Source of the DNA: JABGPL01 sp964387885
GTDB taxonomy: Bacteria > Electryoneota > AABM5-125-24 > Hatepunaeales > Hatepunaeaceae
DNA length: 64,000 nt
Direction of reading: 5' to 3'
Assembly (NCBI GenBank): GCA_964387885.1
Contig: CAYLYZ010000002.1
Span: forward strand, 46,976-110,975
Shown: piece by piece, positions 9,065 to 18,600 of the stretch
Layout: each line of letters starts with the position of its first letter
How positions within the stretch are numbered: the stretch's first letter is position 1
The notes under the pieces: model-generated
Told to the model about the DNA's origin: nothing
The model's database searches: none
Seen by the model: the letters and a program-made list of their open reading frames with translations, nothing else
Position numbers and translations under genes: made by a program

Positions 9065-9177
9065 TATTTTCGTTTCATAAATTACTTGAAAGCTGGCATC
9101 ACACTTCTTAATTTTCATAGGGGATCACGGGCTACATTTTAACTCCTTTTCCCGGGTTAGGAGGATGTCGGGTTACA

Positions 9178-11478
9178 TTACTCACCCCACCAATCCCTCA
9201 ACTGAACGCATAAATTATTCATAAGGAGATCCTCAACCTGACCTCTTTCGATTCCTTCATCCAACAGAGCCTGAACAAGGCTCTGTGATGCCACAATACC
9301 TACGCGGTCGAATAGTTCAGTATCCTTGATCGACTCAAGACTCGCGGAAACTACAGTCAGGACAAAAGGACTTATCAGATCACCGGCTTCGAGGATCAGG
9401 AACGCTCCGGTATTAAGAAGATCCTCAGCCCGGTCACCGTCCACTCTATCTACATCATACCGGCAGATCAACTGCCCATCAAAGATTTCCAGCACCTTCA
9501 GCGCTACATCAACCGGTGAGTTGTGCAGCATCGGTCTTATACCTGCATACTTACATTTCAAGCTAAGCTTTTCAAGTTTAGCAATTGTTCTCTTTGATAG
9601 AGGGTATTTATATCCTGCGATTCCAGTTACGTCCGTGAAAGAGAGTCCTTGCCGTGACATCGCTTTGTAGGCTGCCGGATCTGCTGGGAGTTGTGAGGCT
9701 GATACATAAGCCGACACTCCTTTGTAGGGATCTCCGGTATAATCCCTGAGCAATGAATCACCAAGGAATGTGATGGTGTTATCCGCTGCAAAGCTCCTGA
9801 CTTTTTCCAGACCGCTGAAGATATTATCGCTACGGGTTCTGGAATTGCGTCCGACAGGATCAATGTTTACGAAGAGCAGTGGCTGCGGGTAATCAACGAC
9901 TGCAAGTTTTTCGTGAATTGGAACATAAGGTGAATTCAGGGTGGCAAACCTTATTCCACCGGTACGCCAGTTTATCCAACCCGCTTTGCTGACTTTAGGT
10001 GCGAGTGGTTCGGGGTAATTTGCCAGATTTTCAGCACAATGATAAACCATGTCACCAACAGCTTTTAGCACCTCTGGTTTGATAGCACCCGATGTATCGT
10101 GAGGTGTATGATAGTTCGGGTGTCCACCGCGTGCTCCAACGACATAGCTCGATATTCCGGCATCCCGAAACGCAGCGTGATCGCTGCTGCCGTGTAAGCC
10201 CCAGAAATCCATTGCTTCAAGGGATGAATCAGGCCACTGGGAGAACATGATCTCGCCTAAAACCGGAAACTCGTTTATTCCTCCGACTCCAACATCTCCG
10301 TTTCCCTGACCGACCATATCCATATTAATCATTGCGACTACATCATATCCGGGAATTGGAAGGTCTTTTACCAGTCTTCGTGCTCCGACCAGTCCTTCCT
10401 CTTCAGCAGCAAAACCGGCAAACATAATTGACCTTTTGGTCGATTGTGATGACTCACTGAAAACACGGGCGAGTTCCATGACCGCAGATGTACCTGATGC
10501 ATTGTCATCCGCACCATGAAAGATATTCCCGGCTGCGTCGATTCCATGGTGGTCCATGTGAGCTCCGATCACTACCAACTCACTCGACAGGTCGGGATCG
10601 CTTCCCTTTATAATTCCCGCCAGATTGCATGTTTCCCGTTCTGGATAATAAGTTCCGCTGACCTGGATCTCAGCTTCAATTTCGAGTTCCTGTGATACAA
10701 CCTTGTGTTTCTTATCAATTTTTTCCTTCCACTCCGCTAAAGTTTTTCCGGTGGAGGAGAGGAGGCTGTCGGCAATGCCTTCATGAATCCAAACTGCAGG
10801 CAGTTCTTCACGGTAATATTTCTCTGAAATTGTTGCCAGTTTAGGTACTTCACCGTTAGCCATTATAAAACCGACGGCGCCTTTTTCAAGTGCCGTAGTG
10901 GATTTATATCCTGAAGCTCCCTGACGTCCCCATTCGATATTTGGGATAGGAGGTGTTCGGCGCAGTACCATAACAATTGCTCCGGTGACATCCAAACCTT
11001 CATACTCGTCCCAGCCCATTTCAGGTTCGCTTATACCATAACCTGCAAATACAATTCTGCCCTTCACTTTACCAAAGCCGGAGTATTTATAATTATTATA
11101 GTCCTCCCAAATGTGCTTCTCTTCAATCGTGTTTTCCGGATAGAAGAACCTGAGAGTACTCGGCATTTTATACTCACCTGCTCCATAAGTGAACTCATGT
11201 CGATAACCTGTATCACCGAAAGGTTTAATCAGCCCAAGATTCACGAAATGGCTTGAAATATATCTGTCAGCTTTATCAGTACCTGTAAATCCGCTGTATC
11301 TTCCTCCGAGTGAATCTGAGGCAAGAATGACAACATGAGCTTTTGCCCGGTCGCCGTCGAAACCGGTATTCCAGTTTTTCAGTCCGGGTAATTTGACCGA
11401 AGTTGTTTCAGCATAAGAAATTGAAATCAATACAATCCCCAAAAAGAGAATTGCGAAACAAGTATGAATTTTTTTCAT
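9178..11478 (-). CDS. Secreted M28-family zinc peptidase with PA domain
   Basis: The start is taken at ATG 11478, which opens a clean signal peptide (MKKIHTCFAILFLGIVLISISYA). The upstream extension in the same frame lacks one. The protein has 766 residues. A protease-associated (PA) segment around residues 150-230 precedes the M28 metallopeptidase core: VIGAHMDHHG (zinc His), HGADDNASGTSAVMELA (bridging Asp), AAEEEGLVGAR (catalytic Glu and zinc Glu), MINMDMVG and HPNYHTPHDT (zinc His). All zinc and catalytic residues expected of a di-zinc aminopeptidase are present. About 270 further residues after the catalytic domain are of unknown function. No T9SS signal is seen, so a periplasmic location is likely. 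It probably releases N-terminal residues from peptides. Confidence 0.85.
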   Translation of the reverse strand: MKKIHTCFAILFLGIVLISISYAETTSVKLPGLKNWNTGFDGDRAKAHVVILASDSLGGRYSGFTGTDKADRYISSHFVNLGLIKPFGDTGYRHEFTYGAGEYKMPSTLRFFYPENTIEEKHIWEDYNNYKYSGFGKVKGRIVFAGYGISEPEMGWDEYEGLDVTGAIVMVLRRTPPIPNIEWGRQGASGYKSTTALEKGAVGFIMANGEVPKLATISEKYYREELPAVWIHEGIADSLLSSTGKTLAEWKEKIDKKHKVVSQELEIEAEIQVSGTYYPERETCNLAGIIKGSDPDLSSELVVIGAHMDHHGIDAAGNIFHGADDNASGTSAVMELARVFSESSQSTKRSIMFAGFAAEEEGLVGARRLVKDLPIPGYDVVAMINMDMVGQGNGDVGVGGINEFPVLGEIMFSQWPDSSLEAMDFWGLHGSSDHAAFRDAGISSYVVGARGGHPNYHTPHDTSGAIKPEVLKAVGDMVYHCAENLANYPEPLAPKVSKAGWINWRTGGIRFATLNSPYVPIHEKLAVVDYPQPLLFVNIDPVGRNSRTRSDNIFSGLEKVRSFAADNTITFLGDSLLRDYTGDPYKGVSAYVSASQLPADPAAYKAMSRQGLSFTDVTGIAGYKYPLSKRTIAKLEKLSLKCKYAGIRPMLHNSPVDVALKVLEIFDGQLICRYDVDRVDGDRAEDLLNTGAFLILEAGDLISPFVLTVVSASLESIKDTELFDRVGIVASQSLVQALLDEGIERGQVEDLLMNNLCVQLRDWWGE

Positions 11479-11976
11479 TTTTATGTGTGGTTGATTGGTG
11501 AAGGTTCTACACAAAGTGTATGAATTGAAAATAACAATTTAATATTAGCTTTGGCAAGGTGAGATCGCAATAAATCGTAATTGGTGACATATAAATGATA
11601 GAGGGACAAATGCATATATTGCAGAATAGTGGTTGATTGATTCACAAAAGTGGGCGATGATATCATATTCGGTGATTATGACCTTTGTGAAATGATAATT
11701 AGAGCGCAAAGAGTGCAATAATTGCAGAGATCGCATACAAGAAGTTCGAAGAAGATTGAATAAATAATTGAATTAGATATATAGATACAATAAAATAATT
11801 TGACTATAAGATATTTGTATTTAATTGTAAATTAACAATTATTAATTAAGATCTTGCCTTGAAGAGGATTATATATTTAATGAGCTAAACAGAGATTAGA
11901 TTAAATTAAAAGAAAAGTGGTATGATGTATGCATTATATTGCATTAAATCCGCAGCAAACATTCAGGGAGGATGAA
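11479..11976. other. Very AT-rich divergent intergenic region
   Basis: About 500 bases separate the divergently transcribed M28 peptidase gene and the gene at 11977. The region should hold promoters for both genes. Short frames here look random. A GGGAGGAT ribosome-binding site at about 11966-11973 precedes the plus-strand start. I see no repeats or RNA genes. Confidence 0.5.
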
Positions 11977-14900
11977 ATGAAAGCTTTTTACCGTTTACTT
12001 TTGGTTGTTGGTTTGGTAATGTTAACAGTCAGCAACCCACTATTTGCACGATTTGATTCCTGGGATTCCGAAAATGGTGTCAAAATTCGTCAGGGACATC
12101 ATGTTTTCTGGACAGGTAAAGCAATGGCAACTGATGGTGAAGACAACTGGTTGATCGCCTGGGCAGATGCACATAACGGCTGTATGGATGTTTATGCGCA
12201 ACTGTATGATGCAGATGGCAATGAACTCTGGCAATCGGGTGGTATGAGAGTTACAGATGGTCAGTATCCACAGGAAATGCCGATTATTGCCTACGCTGGT
12301 AATGACGAATGGATTATCGGTTGGCAGGATTACCGTCTTGATGTGAATTATAGGGCAAGAATGGTCGTTTATATTCAGAAATATAATTCACAGGGGGAGG
12401 CTCTCTGGACTGAAGGTGGAGTGTTCATCGGTCCTGAGGGTGGAAATCAGATTGAGGGAAAAGCTCAGCAACCACCAACGGTTCACGCTACGACCGATGG
12501 TGGTGCAATTTGTGTTTATGAGACGGGGATCAGCAGTCATGATCCAAGATATTTTGCTCAGCGATTGAGTTCCGATGGTGACCTGCTCTGGGGTGATCAA
12601 GGAGTTGCACTAAACGACCGAGATGGAAGAATTGTCGCAACCTCAGATGGTAGTGACGGGCTCTTCTATATTCTACATCAAATTGGACGAGTTGGAGTCT
12701 ATAACCTGACGGTAAACCATCTTAGTTCTGACGGTGACCAAACATGGGGTGAGGATCTTAGTGGATTACCTCTCGAAGAATTAGACATAACAGGTCATCA
12801 TCCCAAAATCACTATAGATGGAGATGGTGGTGCATTTGTATGCTGGATACTAAGTAATCCACAAAACTCTCAAAGTATTTATGGTCAGCATATAACTGTT
12901 GACGGTCAATTCAACTGGGGCGAGTATGGTACCCAACTTACGAGGCGTGGACACCACAGTCTTAATTATGAAATGATTAACAGTGCTCCTCGGGAGATCG
13001 AGATTGTGTGGTGCGAGAATGAGACACCAGTATTCGCACAAAGAATTGAAGCCTCGGGACAGCAGCCTGTTCTTCATTGGGGGGCTGATGGAGAAGAATT
13101 GGAGGGAATTCAGGTCTCTGAATATCGGGACTATCCGTACCTTAAGTCTATTTATTCAGATCAGCAGGGGGGGCTGGTAACAACCTGGATTGAACGAAAT
13201 GAAAGCGGTTACCGCGATTTCAGAATCCAGAGAGTATCGGTTGATGGTGAGATGGCGTGGGATGAAGCAGGAACAATCCGTGTCAATGATATGCACTGCA
13301 GCAGCCAGAATGTAGTCGCGCTGGGTGATCGTGTATTTTTCGCATGGCGTGAAACAAAGTCTCCGGAATTCGGTCTCGCATTTCAGGGATACGATATCGA
13401 AGACGGATCAACTCTGCTTGAAGAATACAGCGTCCCGATAGTCACGGGCATAACGAACGCGACCAGTTACCCAAAGATCATCAAATCCGGAGGTTCTGCT
13501 TATGTCTCGTGGATTGATGGTAGACACTTTACTCACGGAGATTTGCCTTACATACAAAGAGTAGACATAGAGACCGGAGAACCTCAGTGGGAGTATCAGG
13601 GAAAAAATCTTTATCCATCATATTTAGAAGAGGAAGAGCCTTCAGATTTCCGCATGTATGGATCTGTACGTATCGTTTCTGATCAAGCAGGTGGCGCAAT
13701 TGTCGTCTGGAAAAAGACGCTTGTTCTTGCACAGAGAGTAAACGAAGATGGATCATTTGAATGGGGGAGAGGTGGGATTCCCATATTCGGGGAAAGGGGT
13801 TTTGACTTCAATTATTCTCGCAATCAGAAACTATTTTCTGATGATGAAGGTGGAGCTGTTCTTGTTACAGAGATTAAGGCGAATGCCGAAGAGGGAAGAC
13901 AAATCAGGATGCAGCGTATAGATTCCAATGGTCAAAAATTACTTGGTGAGCAGGGAATCAGCGTGATGGAAAATAATAACGTTCGTCAGTGGCTGGGTAT
14001 GAAAGCTATTGAGCTGGCGGACGGAAATCTCCTGATTACATGGATACGTAATTCTAATCTTCAAGCCATAAAGGTCGACATAAACGGTGAGCATATCTGG
14101 GAATCACCAGTTACATTGAAAGAGTTCGGAGAAAGTTATGCAAGCTACAGAGTAGCAGAGATTGAGAACACCATTGTAGTTTCATATGAAGATATCGATG
14201 GTGATTCGTACCAGACTTATATGGTCTACCTGGATCAGGATGGTGAGAAACTGCATAACCAATATGAATTAGCTCTGGATCATTTTGACGACAGTAAGCA
14301 AATGCTCAGTTTCTATTCAGACACCAATAAAGGTTGGATAACCTACAAGAGCGGTAATGAGTTATACATTTCCAACCTGGAAGTTGAAGGTGATGAACCT
14401 CAACTTGATGATGAAAAAACTGCACTTGTTTCTGTATTTGAGGGCGAACGCATATTCACAAACCTCGTTTCAGATGGCAACGGTGGTGTATTTGTCTTCT
14501 GGTTAGGAAGATCGGATCATGCAGATATTTTCTACAAGCATTTTAATAGTGAAGTGCAACTGGTTGGTGAAGAATACGAAAATGACGGTGTTGTGCTGGT
14601 CGATTCTCGTTACATGCAAGACCAGGTGTGCGTTGTACCTGATGGAACTGGTGGTGTGCTGACAACCTGGAATGATTGGAGAGCCTCAACCGGACATCAG
14701 GAAGGTGACGACGTATATGTCATGCGAATAGGAGATGGATATTCCATGAGCGTTGCGGATCGTCCTTCAAACGAGAGAATGCCCGGTCTGTGGTCTTTAG
14801 CTTCTGCATATCCGAATCCATTCAACTCCACAACCAAAATTTCTTTCACAACGCCAGTTCGTGCTGAGCTTAAGGTCACAATCTTTGATGCACTGGGTCG

Positions 14901-15063
14901 CGAAGTAACGGCACTCGCAAATGGCGTACGTGAGGCAGGAGAACATACATTAACCTGGAATTCAAACGATTCCTTCGGCAGGCCAGTCGTATCCGGTATG
15001 TACTTCTACGAGATACAGGGTGAAGGAGTTCAGATGACCAACAAGGTATTCCTGGTAAGATAA
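11977..15063 (+). CDS. Large secreted beta-propeller-like protein with T9SS sorting domain
   Basis: ATG 11977 follows a GGGAGGAT Shine-Dalgarno sequence and opens a signal peptide (MKAFYRLLLVVGLVMLTVS ... LFA). This is preferred to the upstream ATG at 11929. The product has 1,028 residues. The passenger contains many repeats of about 50-70 residues of the form 'DGGxxVxWxDxR ... xxxAQRxxxDGxxxW', for example WIIGWQDYRLD, GGAFVCWILSN, GGLVTTWIERN, AYVSWIDGRHF, GGAIVVWKK and GGVLTTWNDWRA. This is characteristic of beta-propeller surface proteins of FCB bacteria. It ends in a type IX sorting domain (ASAYPNPFNSTTKISF ... VSGMYFYEIQGEGV). No catalytic motif was recognised; a surface or matrix role is inferred. 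A hairpin terminator follows at 15101. Confidence 0.8.
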   Translation: MKAFYRLLLVVGLVMLTVSNPLFARFDSWDSENGVKIRQGHHVFWTGKAMATDGEDNWLIAWADAHNGCMDVYAQLYDADGNELWQSGGMRVTDGQYPQEMPIIAYAGNDEWIIGWQDYRLDVNYRARMVVYIQKYNSQGEALWTEGGVFIGPEGGNQIEGKAQQPPTVHATTDGGAICVYETGISSHDPRYFAQRLSSDGDLLWGDQGVALNDRDGRIVATSDGSDGLFYILHQIGRVGVYNLTVNHLSSDGDQTWGEDLSGLPLEELDITGHHPKITIDGDGGAFVCWILSNPQNSQSIYGQHITVDGQFNWGEYGTQLTRRGHHSLNYEMINSAPREIEIVWCENETPVFAQRIEASGQQPVLHWGADGEELEGIQVSEYRDYPYLKSIYSDQQGGLVTTWIERNESGYRDFRIQRVSVDGEMAWDEAGTIRVNDMHCSSQNVVALGDRVFFAWRETKSPEFGLAFQGYDIEDGSTLLEEYSVPIVTGITNATSYPKIIKSGGSAYVSWIDGRHFTHGDLPYIQRVDIETGEPQWEYQGKNLYPSYLEEEEPSDFRMYGSVRIVSDQAGGAIVVWKKTLVLAQRVNEDGSFEWGRGGIPIFGERGFDFNYSRNQKLFSDDEGGAVLVTEIKANAEEGRQIRMQRIDSNGQKLLGEQGISVMENNNVRQWLGMKAIELADGNLLITWIRNSNLQAIKVDINGEHIWESPVTLKEFGESYASYRVAEIENTIVVSYEDIDGDSYQTYMVYLDQDGEKLHNQYELALDHFDDSKQMLSFYSDTNKGWITYKSGNELYISNLEVEGDEPQLDDEKTALVSVFEGERIFTNLVSDGNGGVFVFWLGRSDHADIFYKHFNSEVQLVGEEYENDGVVLVDSRYMQDQVCVVPDGTGGVLTTWNDWRASTGHQEGDDVYVMRIGDGYSMSVADRPSNERMPGLWSLASAYPNPFNSTTKISFTTPVRAELKVTIFDALGREVTALANGVREAGEHTLTWNSNDSFGRPVVSGMYFYEIQGEGVQMTNKVFLVR

Positions 15064-15100
15064 ATACAAAGAAGTAACTGTTTCATTAAACGTAAATCAG

Positions 15101-15135
15101 CAAGCACCCGGGTCATGGTTTGATTCGGGTGTTTG
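15101..15135 (+). terminator. Hairpin terminator after the gene ending at 15063
   Basis: CAAGCACCCG pairs with CGGGTGTTTG (10 bp with one G-T pair) around a 15-base loop, 38 bases past the stop codon, followed by an AT-rich stretch. Confidence 0.65.
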
Positions 15136-15150
15136 TATATTTATGCAAAT

Positions 15151-15240
15151 AATTATGGGGACAGTATACTTAATCATGACTTATCCTGTTTATTTCCAAG
15201 GGTGTGGTTTGAGTTGCTTATTGCCCAAGTTTCCTTATAG
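15151..15240. repeat. Dispersed 90-bp repeat, copy 1
   Basis: By hand alignment it matches 18601-18690 at 72 of 90 positions without gaps. Shared blocks include ACAGTATACTT, TTATCCTGTTTAT and TTGCCCAAGTTTC. A related fragment occurs near 16459-16485. No transposase is nearby. Confidence 0.7.
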
Positions 15241-15294
15241 AGTTTATTTTCAGTTGAAATGACGCATCTATTGTTTTCATCTCAAGTAAAGAAA

Positions 15295-15323
15295 CCCAGG
15301 CAATAAATAGCCTGGGGCACACG
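15295..15323. repeat. Short hairpin repeat (CCCAGGC/GCCTGGG), copy 1
   Basis: A 7-bp stem with an 8-base loop. The segment ATAAATAGCCTGGGGCACACG (15303-15323) recurs with one change at 16545-16565, also in a hairpin-like setting. Confidence 0.55.
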
Positions 15324-15353
15324 CAAAAGAAGGAGTTCGAGTCAAGATAATAG

Positions 15354-15608
15354 CTAACGATGTCCTTTGTCTTTCTTCCATTTTCGAGCTGCTTCCTCGG
15401 TAGTGCGACGTCCAACCTGTATAATGCGACCATCTGGGGAATTTTGTTTATGCTCTTTTTCTCGACGATCGATATCCTTTGTAATTCCACCATGAAGAAT
15501 CTTGTTACCAACTTTAAAATGGTATTTGAAATGAGTTCTGGTTTTCTGTTCACCCACTTTTTTCGGTTTTGGACCTGAGAGGTGACGTTTAGGTTTTAAC
15601 CTTGCCAT
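15354..15608 (-). CDS. Small basic GIY-YIG-like protein
   Basis: This is an 84-residue, lysine/arginine-rich protein. The stretch FKVGNKILHGGITKDIDRR, then EKEHKQNSPDGRI and VGRRTTEEAARKW, resembles small single-domain proteins often grouped with the GIY-YIG fold, where GIT and the Arg/Glu/His residues would be the relevant positions. I recognise the family pattern but not a function, and the GIY-YIG relation is an inference. Its ATG lies one base after the stop of the membrane-protein gene (15610-16362), so the two are translationally coupled. A second, longer frame over the same bases (15218-15553) is a shadow. Confidence 0.6.
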   Translation of the reverse strand: MARLKPKRHLSGPKPKKVGEQKTRTHFKYHFKVGNKILHGGITKDIDRREKEHKQNSPDGRIIQVGRRTTEEAARKWKKDKGHR

Positions 15609-15609
15609 T

Positions 15610-16362
15610 TTACTTAACCTTTTTCCCCGGATTAATTTGTTTCTTCAGGACACCAGGATTGCTTTCCTTGATTGTCTTCTTTGGTACGGGTCCAATTTGA
15701 TTTCTTTTTGGTTTTGGTTTCTTTGATCCCATTTTATCCTTTGCTATGTTTTTTATTATCTGAGGTTTATTATTATTCTGTTTCTCTTGATCCTGAACGA
15801 TCGAAATTGTGGTAAGCAAAAAAGTTATTACCAAACATACAATTGAAATTTTAATAAACACGGATGCGATTTTAATATTTGTTGCTCTTGTTTGAAAGAT
15901 ATTATCGTTATCAGAGGTCGCTTTCATATTGTGTTCAGTAAGAAATCCAATTGTATCTATGTAAGAATTTTCATCAACCCAATCAAATAGTTGCTCATCG
16001 GATCTTGGCTTGCTAATCTCAACCACTCGAAGACAATTTAGTAAAAAAAATGCTGATGTAAGAACAGTGGTTGCAGTTAACACAGGGAGGGAAAAAATAA
16101 TAATCTCTAATACACCATCAGCAGCCACAATCATTTTTACTATCGCACTAAATAATATACCTAAAGCGATGAACATAATCCCAACGATTGTTAGGTGGTA
16201 ACCTGCTTTTTGATATGCCTTATCGAATTGACTAATTGATTCTTCTATAGCGTTTTGTGAGTGCTCGTATAAAGTTTCATATTTCTTTAGCTGATGTTCA
16301 TCTTCTTGAATCAATTGCTCTTCATTGTTGTTTTGTGATGGTGTTTTAAGTTTTTCTGTCAT
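15610..16362 (-). CDS. Membrane protein of unknown function with basic C-terminal tail
   Basis: The 250-residue protein starts with a charged, coiled-coil-like cytoplasmic segment (about 1-55: NNEEQLIQEDEHQLKKYETLYEHSQNAI in part). It then has two hydrophobic segments close together (about 56-115: IVGIMFIALGILFSAIVKM and IIIFSLPVLTATTVLTSAFFLL), a polar region with VDENSYIDTIGFLTEHN, and a third membrane segment (about 168-188: SVFIKISIVCLVITFLLTTI). The last 60 residues are Lys/Pro-rich (KKPKPKRNQIGPVPKKTIK), suggesting nucleic-acid or membrane-surface contact. I do not recognise the family. It forms a two-gene unit with the GIY-YIG-like gene, one base apart. Confidence 0.7.
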   Translation of the reverse strand: MTEKLKTPSQNNNEEQLIQEDEHQLKKYETLYEHSQNAIEESISQFDKAYQKAGYHLTIVGIMFIALGILFSAIVKMIVAADGVLEIIIFSLPVLTATTVLTSAFFLLNCLRVVEISKPRSDEQLFDWVDENSYIDTIGFLTEHNMKATSDNDNIFQTRATNIKIASVFIKISIVCLVITFLLTTISIVQDQEKQNNNKPQIIKNIAKDKMGSKKPKPKRNQIGPVPKKTIKESNPGVLKKQINPGKKVK

Positions 16363-16693
16363 TTTTCGTACTAATATTTGGTTAGATTTTGAATCAAAAT
16401 ACTAGATACTCAAAGTTAACTCAGGAAGCTGGTAAAGTCAAGGAATAAGATGTTGGCTACTCGTTGCCTAAGTCTTTTTAAATTCACAATTTCAGTTTGA
16501 AACGAAAGTACCTGTACTTATATGTCACGTTGGGAAATCCGGTCATAAATAGCCCGGGGCACACGTCTTAACACTACATCTCGTCGTGAATATTTCGCTC
16601 AAGCATGGCTTTAGCACTCGGGAGATAAGTATACGATTAAAATTAGGTGAATGTCATCCGGGATCTTCTCTGGAGAGCTTATTACTATTTCCC
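16363..16693. other. Intergenic region with degenerate repeat fragments
   Basis: About 330 bases without a convincing gene. It contains GGCTACTCGTTGCCTAAGT (about 16454-16472), matching the 3' part of the 90-bp repeat, and ATAAATAGCCCGGGGCACACG (16545-16565), matching the hairpin repeat at 15303. It looks like a third, rearranged copy of the same repeat system. Confidence 0.5.
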
Positions 16694-16936
16694 TCACTTT
16701 TCTAAAACTAATTTAATTGTAGAATTGAATTCTGATGTTTCAATTCTGAGAAAATAAAATCCGGAAGGATACTCACTCAAATGTAATTCACTGGTGTTTA
16801 ATCCCGCTTTTTTCTTATTATCAATAATTGTCTCAAGCCTCCTTCCTTTTAGATCAAAAAGCTGCATGAGAACATTTCCATCTGTGGGTATAGAGTAAGA
16901 AATTTCAGTCATCGCGTTAAAAGGATTCGGATTTGC
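16694..16936 (-). pseudogene. T9SS sorting domain separated from its protein by an in-frame UAG
   Basis: Immediately after the TAG at 16937-16939 the same frame continues as ANPNPFNA, then MTEISYSIPTDGNVLMQLFD and SGFYFLRIETSEF, to a proper stop at 16694. This is a complete type IX sorting domain of about 80 residues, joined in frame to the beta-helix gene but for one amber codon. The ancestral codon was probably CAG (Gln). UAG is a normal stop elsewhere in the window (for example after the C-terminal Lys of the genes ending at 28106 and 34345), so genetic recoding is not supported. A nonsense mutation, a read error or rare readthrough remain possible. Confidence 0.8.
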
Positions 16937-18352
16937 CTAGATAAAGCTGCAATTTACCGGGTTAGTTATGCTTTTAGATTTTTCATTTTGTTCAAGTACA
17001 ACTCCCATCCCGATTAAAATAACTTCCCTCGAACCATTAAATGGATCATTGGAGTGAATAGTAAGTTGACCCTGGAAAAATCCTGTGTCCGGTGGAGTAA
17101 AAACAAGTTCGACTTCTGCAAATGCATCTTGCTCAATGAGGATTTCCTCATCAAAATCAACTTCAAAACACTCATTTTGAATTACCATCTCATCAATTGT
17201 CAAATTCTGACGACCCTGATTCCTGATTATTAGACTCCGCAGGGAGAATATTTCATTTTCCAAATCAACCTCCCCAAAATCAATCGAATCGGCTTCTACC
17301 ATCATCTCGGGGACCTGAAGAAAATAGAATGCTCCCATGTCGGCTATTGTTCCGTCCGGATCAGGAGGAAATTCAGGATCACCTGCGTCAATGCAAGGTG
17401 AATCTTCAGATAAACAGTATAAACCGAACTCTGCAAACCGCGGATCTTCGTCAATATTACCTTCTCCCCAGTTTATATTACCCTCGATCCTTTCCTGGTC
17501 TCCAACATCTGAATAGGATACCGAGGTAGGTTCACCAGAGGATCTGATCTGAATCCATCCGTTCTCCCAGATAATACAATTTATTAATTCGCACTGTAAA
17601 TTTCCCAGATGTAAACCTTGATTATTATTTACAATAGTACAATTATGCACCTGCACTTCACCGGCGTTGAAATAGAGTGACCCATGAAAATCACCCAGTT
17701 CGGTAGTATTTTCTGCAATCAAAGTGTGCGTAACAATCGAGTTCCTTCTCATGATTTCAATCCCACTGCATTGACCTGCGGTATTCTCCCCGATAATGCA
17801 ATGATCGATTACTCCGGCTGAATTCCAGAATCGAATTCCACCACCCCAGTTCAAACATTCATTTTGAATAATTCTGCAATTACGAATCACAGGCTCGGAA
17901 TCGTAGCATGCTATTCCTCCACCAGCAGATCTCGCATAATTATTACGTATTATGCAGCTTGAAACGAGGGGATTAGATTCCTCACTATAAAATCCTCCCC
18001 CGCGATTTGTTGATCCTTTAGTTAATGTAAAACCAATTAGTTGAGGGTTGTTTCTGTTATTTATTGCACTGACGCATGATCCTGATTCTCGCCCGTTAAT
18101 AATGGTTGCCACAATATCATTTTGAGAATGTGAAGATATATAATTACTTGCCACAGTAATAAGCTCTCTACCCAAATCAACATTTTCGTTATAAATCCCA
18201 TTCAGGACAAGGACTGTATCTCCAATCTCTGCTTGTACGATTGCTCCCTGAATGGTACCAACGTCCTCAGGAACAACTATAGTTTCGGAGAATGCTGAAC
18301 CAGGAAAATGCAGGCATGTAATTATCGTAAGAAAAATCAAAATTCTGTTCAT
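16937..18352 (-). CDS. Secreted right-handed beta-helix protein with abnormal-spindle-like domain (sorting domain lost to a stop)
   Basis: I start at ATG 18352, which follows AGAGGTGA and opens a signal peptide (MNRILIFLTIITCLHFPGSAFS); the frame extends upstream to 18442. The product as translated has 471 residues. The first half is a parallel beta-helix of the right-handed polysaccharide-lyase-like/PbH1 kind: TIQGAIVQAEIGDTVLVLNG, GGGFYSEESNPLVSSCIIRN, GGGIACYDSEPVIRNCRII, GGGIRFWNSAGVIDHCIIG. The second half (about 370-465) is an ASPM/SPD-2/Hydin-type beta-sandwich (IDFGEVDLENEIFSLRSLII, HSNDPFNGSREVILIGMG). The protein is exported by Sec, but without the downstream sorting domain it should not pass through T9SS. 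No catalytic residues could be assigned. Confidence 0.75.
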   Translation of the reverse strand: MNRILIFLTIITCLHFPGSAFSETIVVPEDVGTIQGAIVQAEIGDTVLVLNGIYNENVDLGRELITVASNYISSHSQNDIVATIINGRESGSCVSAINNRNNPQLIGFTLTKGSTNRGGGFYSEESNPLVSSCIIRNNYARSAGGGIACYDSEPVIRNCRIIQNECLNWGGGIRFWNSAGVIDHCIIGENTAGQCSGIEIMRRNSIVTHTLIAENTTELGDFHGSLYFNAGEVQVHNCTIVNNNQGLHLGNLQCELINCIIWENGWIQIRSSGEPTSVSYSDVGDQERIEGNINWGEGNIDEDPRFAEFGLYCLSEDSPCIDAGDPEFPPDPDGTIADMGAFYFLQVPEMMVEADSIDFGEVDLENEIFSLRSLIIRNQGRQNLTIDEMVIQNECFEVDFDEEILIEQDAFAEVELVFTPPDTGFFQGQLTIHSNDPFNGSREVILIGMGVVLEQNEKSKSITNPVNCSFI

Positions 18353-18600
18353 GTCTTCACCTCTTATCTGATTGTCTCTCGAGTTAGTGTATACGCATAA
18401 AATCTTGATAAATAAAAATAACAGAAAAATAGAAAAATGCAAACTTGTCTCTCAGGTATATTATCGATGAGAGATACCTTAATTTTAAAGGATCTGTTGA
18501 AATTTGGACAACTAATTAGAACTTATAGTTGAGAGCGACTGCCTCAATTAGTACTACAATTTTCAGGGATGTGGTCTTTTACTGATGGGTGGCTGCTAAT
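18353..18600. other. Intergenic region upstream of the beta-helix gene
   Basis: AT-rich, with an AGAGGTGA ribosome-binding site next to 18352. No gene or stable hairpin is evident. A plus-strand frame at 18569-18802 runs through the repeat copy and is not credible. Confidence 0.45.

Noticed and set aside
9119..9177. Imperfect palindrome with TCCT/AGGA between the FG-GAP and M28 genes
   Set aside because: The stem is short and the paired direct repeats (CGGGCTACATT/CGGGTTACATT) are too small to separate from chance.
15332..15343. GGAGTTCGAGTC resembling a tRNA T-arm
   Set aside because: No complementary T-stem, acceptor stem or anticodon arm could be formed around it.
15218..15553. 111-codon minus-strand frame overlapping the GIY-YIG-like gene
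   Set aside because: The alternative frame 15354-15608 gives a recognisable protein pattern and a 1-base coupling to its upstream gene. The longer frame runs through the repeats.
16937..16939. UAG recoding in this organism
   Set aside because: UAG ends other proteins exactly at the expected C-terminal Lys of the sorting domain (28106 and 34345), so it is used as a normal stop.
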